Source of the DNA: Herbiconiux sp. L3-i23
GTDB lineage: Bacteria > Actinomycetota > Actinomycetes > Actinomycetales > Microbacteriaceae
Length of the DNA stretch: 64,000 bases
Assembly (NCBI RefSeq): GCF_023734115.1
Contig: NZ_AP025737.1
Span: forward strand, 2,542,001 to 2,606,000
Direction of reading: 5' to 3'
The notes under the pieces: generated by a model
Seen by the model: only the letters and a program-made list of their open reading frames with translations
Databases searched by the model: none
Told to the model about the DNA's origin: nothing
Shown: one piece after another, positions 52,327-60,822 of the stretch
How the letters are laid out: every line of letters begins with the position of its first letter
Position numbering within the stretch: position 1 is the first letter of the stretch
Program-made: the position numbers and the translations under genes

Positions 52327-52835
52327 GCGACGAGAAGAAGCACGGCGTGTTGAACGGGTTCAAGGAGTTCATCCTCCGCGGCAACGTCATCGACCTCGCG
52401 GTCGCGGTCGTCATCGGAACCGCGTTCACCGCCATCGTGAACACGATCGTCGCGAGCGTGTTCAATCCGGCGATCGGTGCGCTCTTCGACGCATCGACGC
52501 TGAACGAGGCGTTCCCCATCGACATCCCAACCACGTCGGGCGGCACCGCCACCCTCCAGTTCGGCGCGGTGCTGGCCGCGGTCATCCAGTTCTTGATCGT
52601 CGCGGTGGTCGTCTACTTCGTGCTCGTCGTGCCGATCAATCACCTGAAGAAGGTGGCGTTCGCGAAGCAGCAGAAGGAGGAGGAGGCCGCGACTCCGGCG
52701 AACCTCCCGCCGACCGAGGCCGAGCTGCTGACCGAGATCCGCGATCTGCTGGCCGCCCGCGCCGACGCCGAGACGGTGCCGACCACTACGGGCAAGCACG
52801 CCGTCATCCGCGGCGACGAGTCCCCCGCCAGCTGA
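52323..52835 (+). CDS. mscL: large-conductance mechanosensitive channel
   Basis: The 170-residue protein has the MscL order: amphipathic N-helix (GFKEFILRGNVIDLAVAVVIGTAF with TM1), a periplasmic loop (FDASTLNEAFPIDIP), TM2 (VLAAVIQFLIVAVVVYFVLVVPIN), and a helical cytoplasmic bundle. It opens under osmotic downshift. The long C-terminal extension is rich in Glu and Ala. The GTG overlaps the zinc-ribbon gene. It converges on the helicase block across repeat cluster 2. Confidence 0.96.
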   Translation: MSDEKKHGVLNGFKEFILRGNVIDLAVAVVIGTAFTAIVNTIVASVFNPAIGALFDASTLNEAFPIDIPTTSGGTATLQFGAVLAAVIQFLIVAVVVYFVLVVPINHLKKVAFAKQQKEEEAATPANLPPTEAELLTEIRDLLAARADAETVPTTTGKHAVIRGDESPAS

Positions 52836-52860
52836 CCTCGCTCCACCCGTCGCTCGGGCA

Positions 52861-53406
52861 CTGACCGAATCAAGGAGATCCGGGGCTGAATCGGCCCGGA
52901 TCCGCATGAACGTGTGACTGACGCCCGCTTTTTCCTTGATTTGGTCAGCGGAGGAGCGGCGGGCGCCTGCTCTCTGACCAAATGCAGGAGATTCTCGCGC
53001 CGCACCTTCGATTCGGGCGGAAATCAGGCCCGCAACGCCAAAATCTCCTGCATTTGGTCCTCCACCCGGCGGCCTTCGCGGGTTGAACTGACCGAATCAA
53101 GGAGAAGTGCTGCCTCGAGGGGCCCGGATCCGCATGAACGTGTGACTCGACCCTGCTTTTTCCTTGATTCGGTCAGTGGAGCAGCGGCCGGGCATCCGGT
53201 CTCCGATCAAATGCAGGAGATTTTCGCGATGACCTGCTCCTCGAGGTCGAAAACGGGCCCTTGCGGCCAAAATCTCCTGCATTTGGTCAGCCACCGCACC
53301 CCGGCGACGGCGGTCGACTGATCAAGTCAAGGAAAAGTGCCGCCTTGAGGGGCCCGGATCCGCATGAACGTGTGACTCGACCCCGCTTCTTCCTTGATTC
53401 GGTCAG
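52861..53406. repeat. 88-bp palindromic elements, cluster 2 (T1-T2-T1-T2-T1)
   Basis: Five elements alternate at starts 52861 (T1), 52974 (T2), 53088 (T1), 53203 (T2) and 53318 (T1), a steady 113-115 bp period with 25-27 bp spacers. Each is 87-89 bp with inverted ends: CTGACCGAATCAAGGAGA for T1, CTGACCAAATGCAGGAGA for T2. All three T1 copies share an intact GGATCCGCATGAACGTGTGA. The block fills the gap between mscL and a small minus-strand gene, both ending toward it. No gene is seen inside. Confidence 0.92.
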
Positions 53407-53425
53407 CGGCCGGTGAAGGAGCGGG

Positions 53426-53599
53426 TCAGTAGTGGGGCGGGACGTCGCGGCGGAGCTGCTCGTCGTTGCCGGAGTCGCGGTCGCCCCACGTCTTCTCGTC
53501 GTCTTCCGCGGCTCGCTCGACACGCTTCGGCAACTGCGGGGTGGGGTCGCTGCCGGGGACCGGCTCGGTGCGGACCCGTCGGGACTTGCGCTCGGCCAT
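53426..53599 (-). CDS. small charged protein of unknown function
   Basis: A 57-residue frame from an ATG at 53599 encodes a highly charged protein beginning MAERKSRRVRTEPVPG and ending DEQLRRDVPPHY. Its ATG lies 1 bp after the stop of the large helicase-like gene, implying translational coupling. Codon choice is strongly GC3-biased over its whole length, as in real genes here. There are no motifs. It may belong functionally with the helicase-like protein. Confidence 0.6.
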   Translation of the reverse strand: MAERKSRRVRTEPVPGSDPTPQLPKRVERAAEDDEKTWGDRDSGNDEQLRRDVPPHY

Positions 53600-53600
53600 G

Positions 53601-56600
53601 TCAGCCGGCGATGACGGGGATCGCCTCGGTCTTCGGCGCCAGGTGGACAGCGCCGAGGGCGATCGCGATCTTGCGGGCCACCGACTCGGGGTCGGCGAAC
53701 AGTTCGAAGCTGTGCACGCGCAGGTAGTGCCAGCCGAGACGCTTCAGCATGTCGGGCCGCAGGCGCAACGACTCGCGGAGGCTCATGCCGCCGACGATGC
53801 CGTCGGTCTCGATGGCGATCGCCTTGCCCTGGTACGAGGCGACGAGCGCGAGCCGTCCGCGGTAGCCGAGCGCGGTGTCGAGGCCGAGGCCTTCGAGACG
53901 ACGGGACAGGTCGACGAGCATCGCGTCGCTGTCGTCCGGGATCGGCTCCTGCGCGATGCGCGCCTCCGCTTCGGCGAGGATCTCCCCGAGGGCGAGGACG
54001 CCATGCGCGACTCGCTCGGTGGCGATGTCCTCCGGCCGGAAGCACGACACGATGACGAGCGAACGACGCGCCCGCGTGACCGCGGAGGCGAGGAGCCGAT
54101 CGCCGCCGGGCTCGCCGAGCGGACCGAAGTTCGACAGCATCCGCCCGTGCGGGGTGCGGCCGTAGCCGACCGAGAAGATGACGCGGTCGCGGCTGAGCGC
54201 GACGGCCTGCTCGAGCGTCACGACCATGAACGGCTCGGACTGCTCGCGCAGGAAGAAGTCGGTGACCTCGGTGCGTCGCGCGACCGCGCGGAGCACCGCC
54301 TGCTGCACACGGACGGCGTGGCGCTGGCTCGCGGTGACGACGAGCAGCGACTCCTTCGGGCGGTGGATGGCGTGGTCGAGCACGAGCTCGACGACCCGCG
54401 CCACCTCGGCGTCGACGGACTCGACGGTGCCGCTCTCGGGATCGGGCAGCGCTCCCCCGTCGCGGATGTAGTCGAGCACGAGGCTGCCGCGTCCGAGGAA
54501 GGTGCCCGCCCACGGCATCGATTGGATCTTGCCGCCGTAGAAACGCCGGTTGACCAGCTCGACGAGGTCCTGCCCGCCCGCGCGGTAGCTGCGGGTCAAT
54601 TCGAGAGTCGGCAGCAGCTCGCCGAGACGCGCGAGCGCGGAGTCGTTGTGGCGGGCGTCGAGTTCGTTCTGCGCGTGCGGGTGGTGCTCGACTCCCCCGC
54701 TCAGGTCCTTCACGCCGATCTCGAAGTCGGTGGGCGTCTGCGTCACCGGGTCGCCGAAGAGCACCGTCTGACGTCCGCGGCGGATCGCGCCGAGGCTCTC
54801 GGCGACGCTGACAGCGCCCGCGTCGAGCACGAAGACGGCGTCGAACGGGATCTCGTCGGAGATGGTGTCGACGTCGTACGGGGAGACGAGCCAGACGGGT
54901 GCGACGATGCGCGAGAGGTGCGGGGCCGCACGGTGCAGCGTGTTGGCGTCGGCGTGCTCGCTCTTCAGCACCCGCTTCAACGCCTCGGCTTCCTGCGGCC
55001 AGTCGACGACGCCGATGCGCCACGCCTCGGCGAGGCTCCACGCCAGCTGCGGCGCGGCGCCGGCGGCGTGCGCCTCGTCGACGAGTCGGAAGTCGGCTTC
55101 GAGCCGGTCGAGCACCTGCGTGTTGCCGCCGAGCAGGGCGCGGTCGGTGCGGAGCATGCGCTCGAGCGCCGAGGTCCACCAGGCGAGTTCGAGCTCGATG
55201 GCGACCCGCTCCTCGGGCACGTGACGGCGCGCGAGGTCGGCGAGCAGAGGGTCGAGGTCGAGAGCCCGCAGCGTGGTCATGAGCGCGGTGCGCTCCTGCA
55301 GGTTGTCGAGCACCTCGGAGTCGGCGGCGAGGGCCTCGAGCTGCGTCTGCAGTTCAGGGATCGGCAGGGCCGCGAGCGAGCGGGGGCTGGCGGTGAGGCC
55401 CAACGGCTCGTCGATCGCGTGCAGATCCTTCGAGATGCGGTCGTAGGCGACCTGCACGTCGGCGATGCCGACCGGGATCTCAGGCGTCACTCCCGAGGTG
55501 ACGAAGCGCTGGTACAGCACCCGCTGCTGCTGGATGCGCACGAGCGCCTCGTGCAGGTCGGCGACGTGGACGCCGGGTCGCACGTATTCGCGGGCGAGTT
55601 TGCGCAGGCGGCGACGGTTGCCGCCGCTCATCGCCGCCGAGTCGCGACGCGACCCGGTCGCAGCGATCAGCTCGCCGAGCGAACGGTCGAATACGACGGG
55701 CTGGAAACGGTCGAGCGTCTCGCGGATGTCGAGCAGCAGGCGCAGGTAGATGCCGAGCTCGGCGATGCTCTCGAAGGGGCGGAGGCGGGTCTTGCCGACG
55801 AGCTCGTTGGCGCGTTCGAGCAGGCGGGGCAGCTCGGTCTCGTGCAGGCGGCGGGCGATGCCGTGCGCTTCGGCGGCCGCGGCGGAGGTCGGGAACGACG
55901 CCCCGTACCAGGGCGAGTCGCCCGGACCATAGCGGAACTCGCCGAGCGCGGCGGCGCGGACGAGCGCCTGCGCGGCACCGGCGCGGTCACCGCCAAGGGC
56001 TTCGATCGCCCGGTCGGTGAGCCGCGAGTGGGTCTGCGGCGCGTCGGGCAGGAGCGCGAGGCGGGCGAGCTCGGACAGGGCGTCGAGGGCGGAGATGCCG
56101 AGCAGCGGATCCTGCTTCGACAGCGCGCCGCGGTAGTCGAGCAGCACCGAGCGCAGACGCAGCAGCGCGTCGTCGACCTCGGTCGTGTTGACCTTGCCGG
56201 CCTTCTCGTTGCGGCTGATCGCCTGGATGACGTCGCGCCGCACCGAGCGGGGAGCGATCGCGATGCCCGGCAGTCCGATCTCGGACAGCCGCGAACTGAC
56301 CGCCTTCAGGGTGGCGTGACGCGCGCTCACCACGAGCACCCGCTTGTGCTGGGCGACGAGGCAGCCGAGCGCGTTGACGATCGTCTGGGTGCCGCCGGTG
56401 CCGGGGAGGGTCTTCACGACCACCGAGTTACCGGCTGCGATCTGCGCGATCGCGATCTCCTGCTCCGAGTCGGCGTCGAGCAGCAGGGTGTCGCTCGCGG
56501 GCGGCCGGTGGTCCTGATCGACCGGCTCGGCGGCCGTGTACGACTCGGAGATCGTCCAGCGCGCGGTGGGGTTGCCGGCGAGCGCGTCGATGACCGGGTG

Positions 56601-57356
56601 GTCGAGCTTCTGCGCGTCGGCGAGCATCCGCGGGGCCACCTCGGCGAACGAGGAGGCCACGAGGCGCGGGTGCACGCTGAACCAGCTGATATGCGAGGTG
56701 AGTCCGCGCAGACGGTCGATGACGGGCTGCGGCTTGAACTGGTCGTTCGGGCCGGCGAGCGCGACGAACGCCCACGGGTCGAGCGTGATCTGGAACTGCT
56801 CGTGCAGGGCGCGCGCCAGCGCGGGGTTGAGGAACGGCGCTCCCTTGAGGCGCAGCTCGAAGTCCTTGCCGTAGCGGCGCAGGGTCATCGGGCGCAGCAG
56901 CAGCGGCGCCCGATACTCCTTCTTCTCGAACTTCCACTCGGCGATGCCGATGGCGAGGTGGATGGAGTCGATGCCGCGGGTCGAGCTGAGCTCGATGCCC
57001 TTCGCGGTCATGTTGGACGCGGCGATGCTCGCGGTGCGGAAGGCAAGGTCGTCGCGGACGAGGCTCGACAGCAGGGTGGCCTTGCCGGTGATGAACTGAG
57101 CGAGCCCGCCGGGGTGCGTGGAGCTCAGCTCGATGCGGGTTCTCGGGGAGTCGACGAGGTGCAGCAGCGGCGAGGTGCCGCCGACCTTGCCGAGTTCGGT
57201 GCGCCACTTGTCCCACGCCGGCTCGGCGACGTTCACCGGGGTGAGTCGCGGATCACCGACGCTGAGGGTGTGCGCGGCCGTCACCGCTGCAGTGAGGGGA
57301 GCGACCGCTTCGGAGCCGAGCTCCGCGTCGTGGGTTCGCCTGTCTGCACGCCACAT
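53601..57356 (-). CDS. large SF1 helicase-like protein with MTES_1575-type nuclease-like domain
   Basis: The 1251-residue protein follows the plan of DUF4011-type SF1 helicases with a C-terminal MTES_1575 (Vsr/DUF559-like) domain near ETDGIVGG...RLGWHYLRVHSFELF. The ATPase motifs are altered: the P-loop reads LPGTGGTQT (residues 317-325) with Gly instead of the essential Lys, and the Walker B-like VFVLDAGAV lacks the DE pair. The distal GDPVTQTP and SVGYGRTPHGRM segments remain. It may be a DNA-binding or structural descendant. TACAGT six bases before the ATG at 57356 suggests a leaderless mRNA. Confidence 0.8.
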   Translation of the reverse strand: MWRADRRTHDAELGSEAVAPLTAAVTAAHTLSVGDPRLTPVNVAEPAWDKWRTELGKVGGTSPLLHLVDSPRTRIELSSTHPGGLAQFITGKATLLSSLVRDDLAFRTASIAASNMTAKGIELSSTRGIDSIHLAIGIAEWKFEKKEYRAPLLLRPMTLRRYGKDFELRLKGAPFLNPALARALHEQFQITLDPWAFVALAGPNDQFKPQPVIDRLRGLTSHISWFSVHPRLVASSFAEVAPRMLADAQKLDHPVIDALAGNPTARWTISESYTAAEPVDQDHRPPASDTLLLDADSEQEIAIAQIAAGNSVVVKTLPGTGGTQTIVNALGCLVAQHKRVLVVSARHATLKAVSSRLSEIGLPGIAIAPRSVRRDVIQAISRNEKAGKVNTTEVDDALLRLRSVLLDYRGALSKQDPLLGISALDALSELARLALLPDAPQTHSRLTDRAIEALGGDRAGAAQALVRAAALGEFRYGPGDSPWYGASFPTSAAAAEAHGIARRLHETELPRLLERANELVGKTRLRPFESIAELGIYLRLLLDIRETLDRFQPVVFDRSLGELIAATGSRRDSAAMSGGNRRRLRKLAREYVRPGVHVADLHEALVRIQQQRVLYQRFVTSGVTPEIPVGIADVQVAYDRISKDLHAIDEPLGLTASPRSLAALPIPELQTQLEALAADSEVLDNLQERTALMTTLRALDLDPLLADLARRHVPEERVAIELELAWWTSALERMLRTDRALLGGNTQVLDRLEADFRLVDEAHAAGAAPQLAWSLAEAWRIGVVDWPQEAEALKRVLKSEHADANTLHRAAPHLSRIVAPVWLVSPYDVDTISDEIPFDAVFVLDAGAVSVAESLGAIRRGRQTVLFGDPVTQTPTDFEIGVKDLSGGVEHHPHAQNELDARHNDSALARLGELLPTLELTRSYRAGGQDLVELVNRRFYGGKIQSMPWAGTFLGRGSLVLDYIRDGGALPDPESGTVESVDAEVARVVELVLDHAIHRPKESLLVVTASQRHAVRVQQAVLRAVARRTEVTDFFLREQSEPFMVVTLEQAVALSRDRVIFSVGYGRTPHGRMLSNFGPLGEPGGDRLLASAVTRARRSLVIVSCFRPEDIATERVAHGVLALGEILAEAEARIAQEPIPDDSDAMLVDLSRRLEGLGLDTALGYRGRLALVASYQGKAIAIETDGIVGGMSLRESLRLRPDMLKRLGWHYLRVHSFELFADPESVARKIAIALGAVHLAPKTEAIPVIAG

Positions 57357-57550
57357 AGTGCCACTGTAGGTCGACACCTCGCAGAAACGCCGGAGATCAG
57401 AGGGGGTGTCCCGTCGTTTCTTGCGTCGTCATGAATGCGATTCCGCGGTCACCGGAGAAGCGCAGCACCCATTCAGCGTCTCCTCAAACTCGGATGGCTA
57501 CCGTGTGAGCGTCTTCCTCGCGTTCCACCCCCATCGAAGGATCCCTCCGC

Positions 57551-57649
57551 ATGAATGCACCTCTCTCCGACGCGCCCGCCGAGTCGATCGACCTCCTCGC
57601 GACCCAGCCCATCGACCTGTCGGAGATGCGCCAGCTGCTCGCCGACTGA
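57551..57649 (+). CDS. possible 32-residue acidic peptide
   Basis: A short frame, MNAPLSDAPAESIDLLATQP and 12 more residues ending in RQLLAD, has a GAAGGA nine bases before its ATG. Its codons are GC3-rich and the peptide is amphipathic and acidic near its end. It is isolated between a helicase-like gene (minus strand) and the HesB-like gene. Whether it is translated cannot be told; a fragment of a lost gene is the alternative. The rest of the gap 57357-57799 shows nothing else convincing. Confidence 0.35.
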   Translation: MNAPLSDAPAESIDLLATQPIDLSEMRQLLAD

Positions 57650-57799
57650 GTACAGGTTCGTTCCCGGGCTTGACCTTGGCAGGACGTCCGTAGGCCCTGA
57701 GCATCCGCGCAGTATGGCCGCGAAAAGTGGACGTGCCGCGGGTCGGTGCGGAAGCGTGGCCGACCGCATGCCGTGGGCATGCCCGATGAAAGGAGAGCC

Positions 57800-58081
57800 A
57801 TGCTGACACTCACCGACACCGCTTCGACCGTTGTCAAGACGATCGTCTCGCAGACCCCCGACACCGACACCGCGGGGATCCGCATTCAAGGAGGCGGCGA
57901 CTCCGAATTCGTCCTGGGCATCGCACCCAATCCCGAGGCGTCGGACACCGTCGTCGACAGCGAGGGCGCCCGAGTCTTCCTCGACGAGGACGCAGCCCAG
58001 GTGCTCGACGACAAGATCCTCGACGCGCAGGTCGACGACGAGGGCGGAGTGCGATTCGCCATCGCCCAGCAGGCCGTCTGA
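57800..58081 (+). CDS. HesB/IscA-like protein lacking cysteines
   Basis: The 93-residue protein starts MLTLTDTASTVVKTIVSQTP and has TAGIRIQGGGDSEF and GARVFLDEDAAQVLDD, which align with the A-type Fe-S carrier fold, but it contains no Cys at all, so it cannot hold a cluster in the usual way. AAAGGAGAG five bases before the ATG is a strong ribosome site. Homologues annotated HesB-like are common in actinobacteria. Its role is unknown. A strong terminator follows. Confidence 0.82.
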   Translation: MLTLTDTASTVVKTIVSQTPDTDTAGIRIQGGGDSEFVLGIAPNPEASDTVVDSEGARVFLDEDAAQVLDDKILDAQVDDEGGVRFAIAQQAV

Positions 58082-58096
58082 ACCCGGCCGATCCTC

Positions 58097-58135
58097 GATG
58101 AGAGCCGCCGCCCCTCGGGGTCGGCGGCTCTCATC
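58097..58135 (+). terminator. terminator after the HesB-like gene
   Basis: A perfect 14-bp stem (58097-58110 with 58122-58135) with an 11-nt loop starts 16 bp after the stop codon. A weak T-rich flank (GTCTGTTC) follows. It insulates the next gene, whose own promoter lies 20 bp further on. Confidence 0.75.
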
Positions 58136-58168
58136 GTCTGTTCGGCCTGCCACGCCTAGCATTCGAGC

Positions 58169-59548
58169 GTGACCGACGCGCAGACCCTCGAGACGACGGA
58201 CGCACCCGAGCCCGCGGACGCGGTGAGGACCTTCCGGACGCCGACCGGCGTCTACCGGGCACGCGTCGCCGACGGAGTCGTCCGCGCCCTCGGCATCCGC
58301 TACGCGACGGCCGACCGCTTCGCGCCGCCGGTCCCGGTCGCTCCGAGCGACGAGCCGTTCGACGCCTTCGACCCCGCGCCCGCCTGCCCGCAGCGTGTGC
58401 CGCGCACGAACGAGGTGATGGGCGACCCGCTGCACACCATCACGTTCTCCGAGGACTGCCAGCGCGTGTCGATCACCCTGCCCGCCGACCTCGCCGAGGG
58501 CGAGCGGGTGCCGGTCATGGTGTGGATCCACGGCGGCTCCTACGTCTTCGGCGCGGGCGACCTGCCGCTGTTCGACCCCTCGACCCTGGTCCGGGAGCAG
58601 CGCGTCATCGTCGTCGCCGTCACCTACCGGCTCGGCGTGCTCGGCTTCCTCGGCAACGGCGGCGACATCCCCGCGAACCTCGGGCTGCTCGATCTGCGTG
58701 AGGCGCTGCGCTGGGTGCACGCGAACATCGACGCGTTCGGCGGCGACGCCACCTCGATCACCCTCTTCGGCCAGTCGGCGGGCGGTGACGCCGTCGCGCA
58801 CCTGATGATCAGCGACGGGGTCGACGGACTCTTCCGCCGCGTCATCATCCAGAGCGCACCGTTCGGCCTCCGCTCGCGCCGCGCCCGGATGAACCGCATC
58901 ATGGCGGCGGCGACCGGCCCGCTCGACGCTGACACCCCACTGCCGGTGCTGCAGGAGGCCGAGGCACGCGCCGAGAAGGCGGCGGGACGCTTCGGGCTTC
59001 GGGCCGGCATGTCGTTCGGCACCCAGTACGGTTTCGCGCCGCTTCCTCCGGAGAAGGAGGCGCTCGACGCGTGGCGAGCGGTCGCCGACCGTTACGACGT
59101 CCTCATCGGATGGACCGCCGAGGAGACGTCGCTGTTCGCCGAGATCCTCCCGCCCCTGCAGAAGCTCTTCGCCCTCCCCCGCCTCGGCCCCGTGTTGCGG
59201 TCGATGCTGCTCGACTTCACGACCGACCGCGTGTACCGCTCGTCGGGGCGCCGCTTCGCCTCGCTGCTGGCACGTGGCGGAGCGAAGGTCACCCGTTACG
59301 AGTTGGCCTGGCGGCCGCGCGGCAGCCGGATGGGCGCCACCCACACCGTCGAGCTCCCGCTCCTCTTCCCCGGGCCGCTGTGGCGACGCGCAGGCGTGCT
59401 CGGCCAGGTGAAGCCGCGGGAGCTGTCGGCGATCGGGCGCGGGTTCCGCGCACTGTGGGCGGACTTCGCGCGCACCGGCGCCCTCCCCGCCGACGCGACC
59501 GCCTCGGCCGGGGTGCCGATCACGATCGAACGCGCCCGCATCCGCTGA
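58169..59548 (+). CDS. type-B carboxylesterase/lipase
   Basis: The 459-residue alpha/beta hydrolase has VWIHGGSYVFGAG (oxyanion hole), ITLFGQSAGGDAVAHL with the nucleophile Ser (GQSAG), GWTAEETSLF for the acid region and MGATHTVELPLLF with the catalytic His. It hydrolyses carboxylic esters; the cytoplasmic location follows from the lack of a signal peptide. TAGCAT six bases before the GTG start indicates a leaderless mRNA. Confidence 0.92.
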   Translation: MTDAQTLETTDAPEPADAVRTFRTPTGVYRARVADGVVRALGIRYATADRFAPPVPVAPSDEPFDAFDPAPACPQRVPRTNEVMGDPLHTITFSEDCQRVSITLPADLAEGERVPVMVWIHGGSYVFGAGDLPLFDPSTLVREQRVIVVAVTYRLGVLGFLGNGGDIPANLGLLDLREALRWVHANIDAFGGDATSITLFGQSAGGDAVAHLMISDGVDGLFRRVIIQSAPFGLRSRRARMNRIMAAATGPLDADTPLPVLQEAEARAEKAAGRFGLRAGMSFGTQYGFAPLPPEKEALDAWRAVADRYDVLIGWTAEETSLFAEILPPLQKLFALPRLGPVLRSMLLDFTTDRVYRSSGRRFASLLARGGAKVTRYELAWRPRGSRMGATHTVELPLLFPGPLWRRAGVLGQVKPRELSAIGRGFRALWADFARTGALPADATASAGVPITIERARIR

Positions 59549-59617
59549 CCCCCTCGACCCGTTCTGGGGGCTCCGAGCCTCTCGCGTCGGCCGCGTCCGG
59601 ACCGATAGTTTCGCGGA

Positions 59618-60460
59618 ATGGCTCAGGAGCTCACCGTCTCGATCGTCATCCCCGCTTACAACGAAGAGGAGACGATCCGGCACTGCCTGCTCGCGGCGAT
59701 CGACCAGACCGTTTCCGCCGAGGAGATCGTCGTCGTCGACAACCGCTCGACCGACGGCACCCGCGCGGCCGTCGAGGCGATGCAGGCGGCCTTCCCCGAG
59801 GCGAACATCCGCCTCATCTCCCAGACCGAGGAGCAGGGGATCACCCCCACTCGCAACGCGGGATTCGACGCGGCGACGGGCGACATCCTCGGCCGCATCG
59901 ACTCGGACTCCGCCATCGAGCCCGACTGGGTCGAGCAGGTGAAGAACGCCTTCGCGACGGGCGAGTTCGACGCGGCGAGCGGTCCGGTCGAGTACTACGA
60001 CATGCCCCTGCGCAAGTTCGGTCATCAGGCCGACGACACGATGCGGCAGATCATGGTGAAGCTCGCCGGCCAGTACGTGTTCCTCTTCGGGAGCAACATG
60101 GCGCTCACGAAGAGATCGTGGCTCGCCGTCCGCGACGAGGTCTGCCTCGACCGCGAGGACCTCATGCACGAGGACCTCGACCTCTCGGTGCACCTCGCGC
60201 TTAAGGGCTTCAAGGTCGGTTATGTTCCCGCGATGGTCGCCGGGATGTCCGCGCGGCGTCTCGACTCGGCGCCGAAGGACTACCTCTTCTACGTGCAGCG
60301 CTTCGAGCGCACCTACGCCCACCACGGCATCCACGACCCCGGCCTGCTGGCTCCGATGGCGGTCTTCCTCGGCATCTATCCCGCGCTGCACCTCGAGCGC
60401 AAGGTCGAGGCGCTCCACGACGCACGAGTGTCGTCGAAGACCTCCGCCGTCGACGCGTGA
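59618..60460 (+). CDS. glycosyltransferase family 2
   Basis: The 280-residue protein has the GT-A start SIVIPAYNEEETI, DNRSTDGTRAAVEAM, the DxD metal site in GRIDSDSAIEPDWV, and HEDLDLSVHLALKG near the catalytic base. No membrane segment is evident until a weak hydrophobic stretch near the C-terminus. It transfers a sugar to a lipid or wall acceptor, unknown which. TAGTTT six bases before the ATG suggests a leaderless mRNA. It overlaps the next small gene (GTGA). Confidence 0.9.
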   Translation: MAQELTVSIVIPAYNEEETIRHCLLAAIDQTVSAEEIVVVDNRSTDGTRAAVEAMQAAFPEANIRLISQTEEQGITPTRNAGFDAATGDILGRIDSDSAIEPDWVEQVKNAFATGEFDAASGPVEYYDMPLRKFGHQADDTMRQIMVKLAGQYVFLFGSNMALTKRSWLAVRDEVCLDREDLMHEDLDLSVHLALKGFKVGYVPAMVAGMSARRLDSAPKDYLFYVQRFERTYAHHGIHDPGLLAPMAVFLGIYPALHLERKVEALHDARVSSKTSAVDA

Positions 60461-60813
60461 CCGGGCCCGCCGACGAGGATCTCGATCAGATCCGCGCCGT
60501 CGTGGCGACGAGCGACGGCCGCCGGCTCGTCTCCGCGGCGGTCCGCCTCACCGAACTCGCTCTGAGCCCGTCGAAGGCGAAGGTCGGGCCGCCGTCGCCG
60601 ATCACCTCGATCTACACCTGGTACGAGGAGATCACGAACGATACCCGTCAGCGGATCCCGTTCGAGCGGCGCCTCGCAGAGCGACGCCCAGAACTGTCGC
60701 GTGAGTTCGATGACGTCGCCGACCACCCGGACTGGCCGCGGGTACGGCTTGCCGTGGCGCGCGTCATCGTCGACGGCGGCGCCGCTCAGGTGGCAGCGCT
60801 GCTCGACGACTGA
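60457..60813 (+). CDS. hypothetical protein coupled to a GT2 gene
   Basis: The 118-residue soluble protein is mostly helical by composition (LVSAAVRLTELALSPSK, ERRLAERRPELSREFDDV) and has no known motif. Its GTG overlaps the GT2 stop codon by four bases, so it is translated together with the glycosyltransferase. It converges on the bifunctional nuclease gene. No family was recognised. Confidence 0.65.
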   Translation: MTGPADEDLDQIRAVVATSDGRRLVSAAVRLTELALSPSKAKVGPPSPITSIYTWYEEITNDTRQRIPFERRLAERRPELSREFDDVADHPDWPRVRLAVARVIVDGGAAQVAALLDD

Positions 60814-60822
60814 GCGCTCCTC

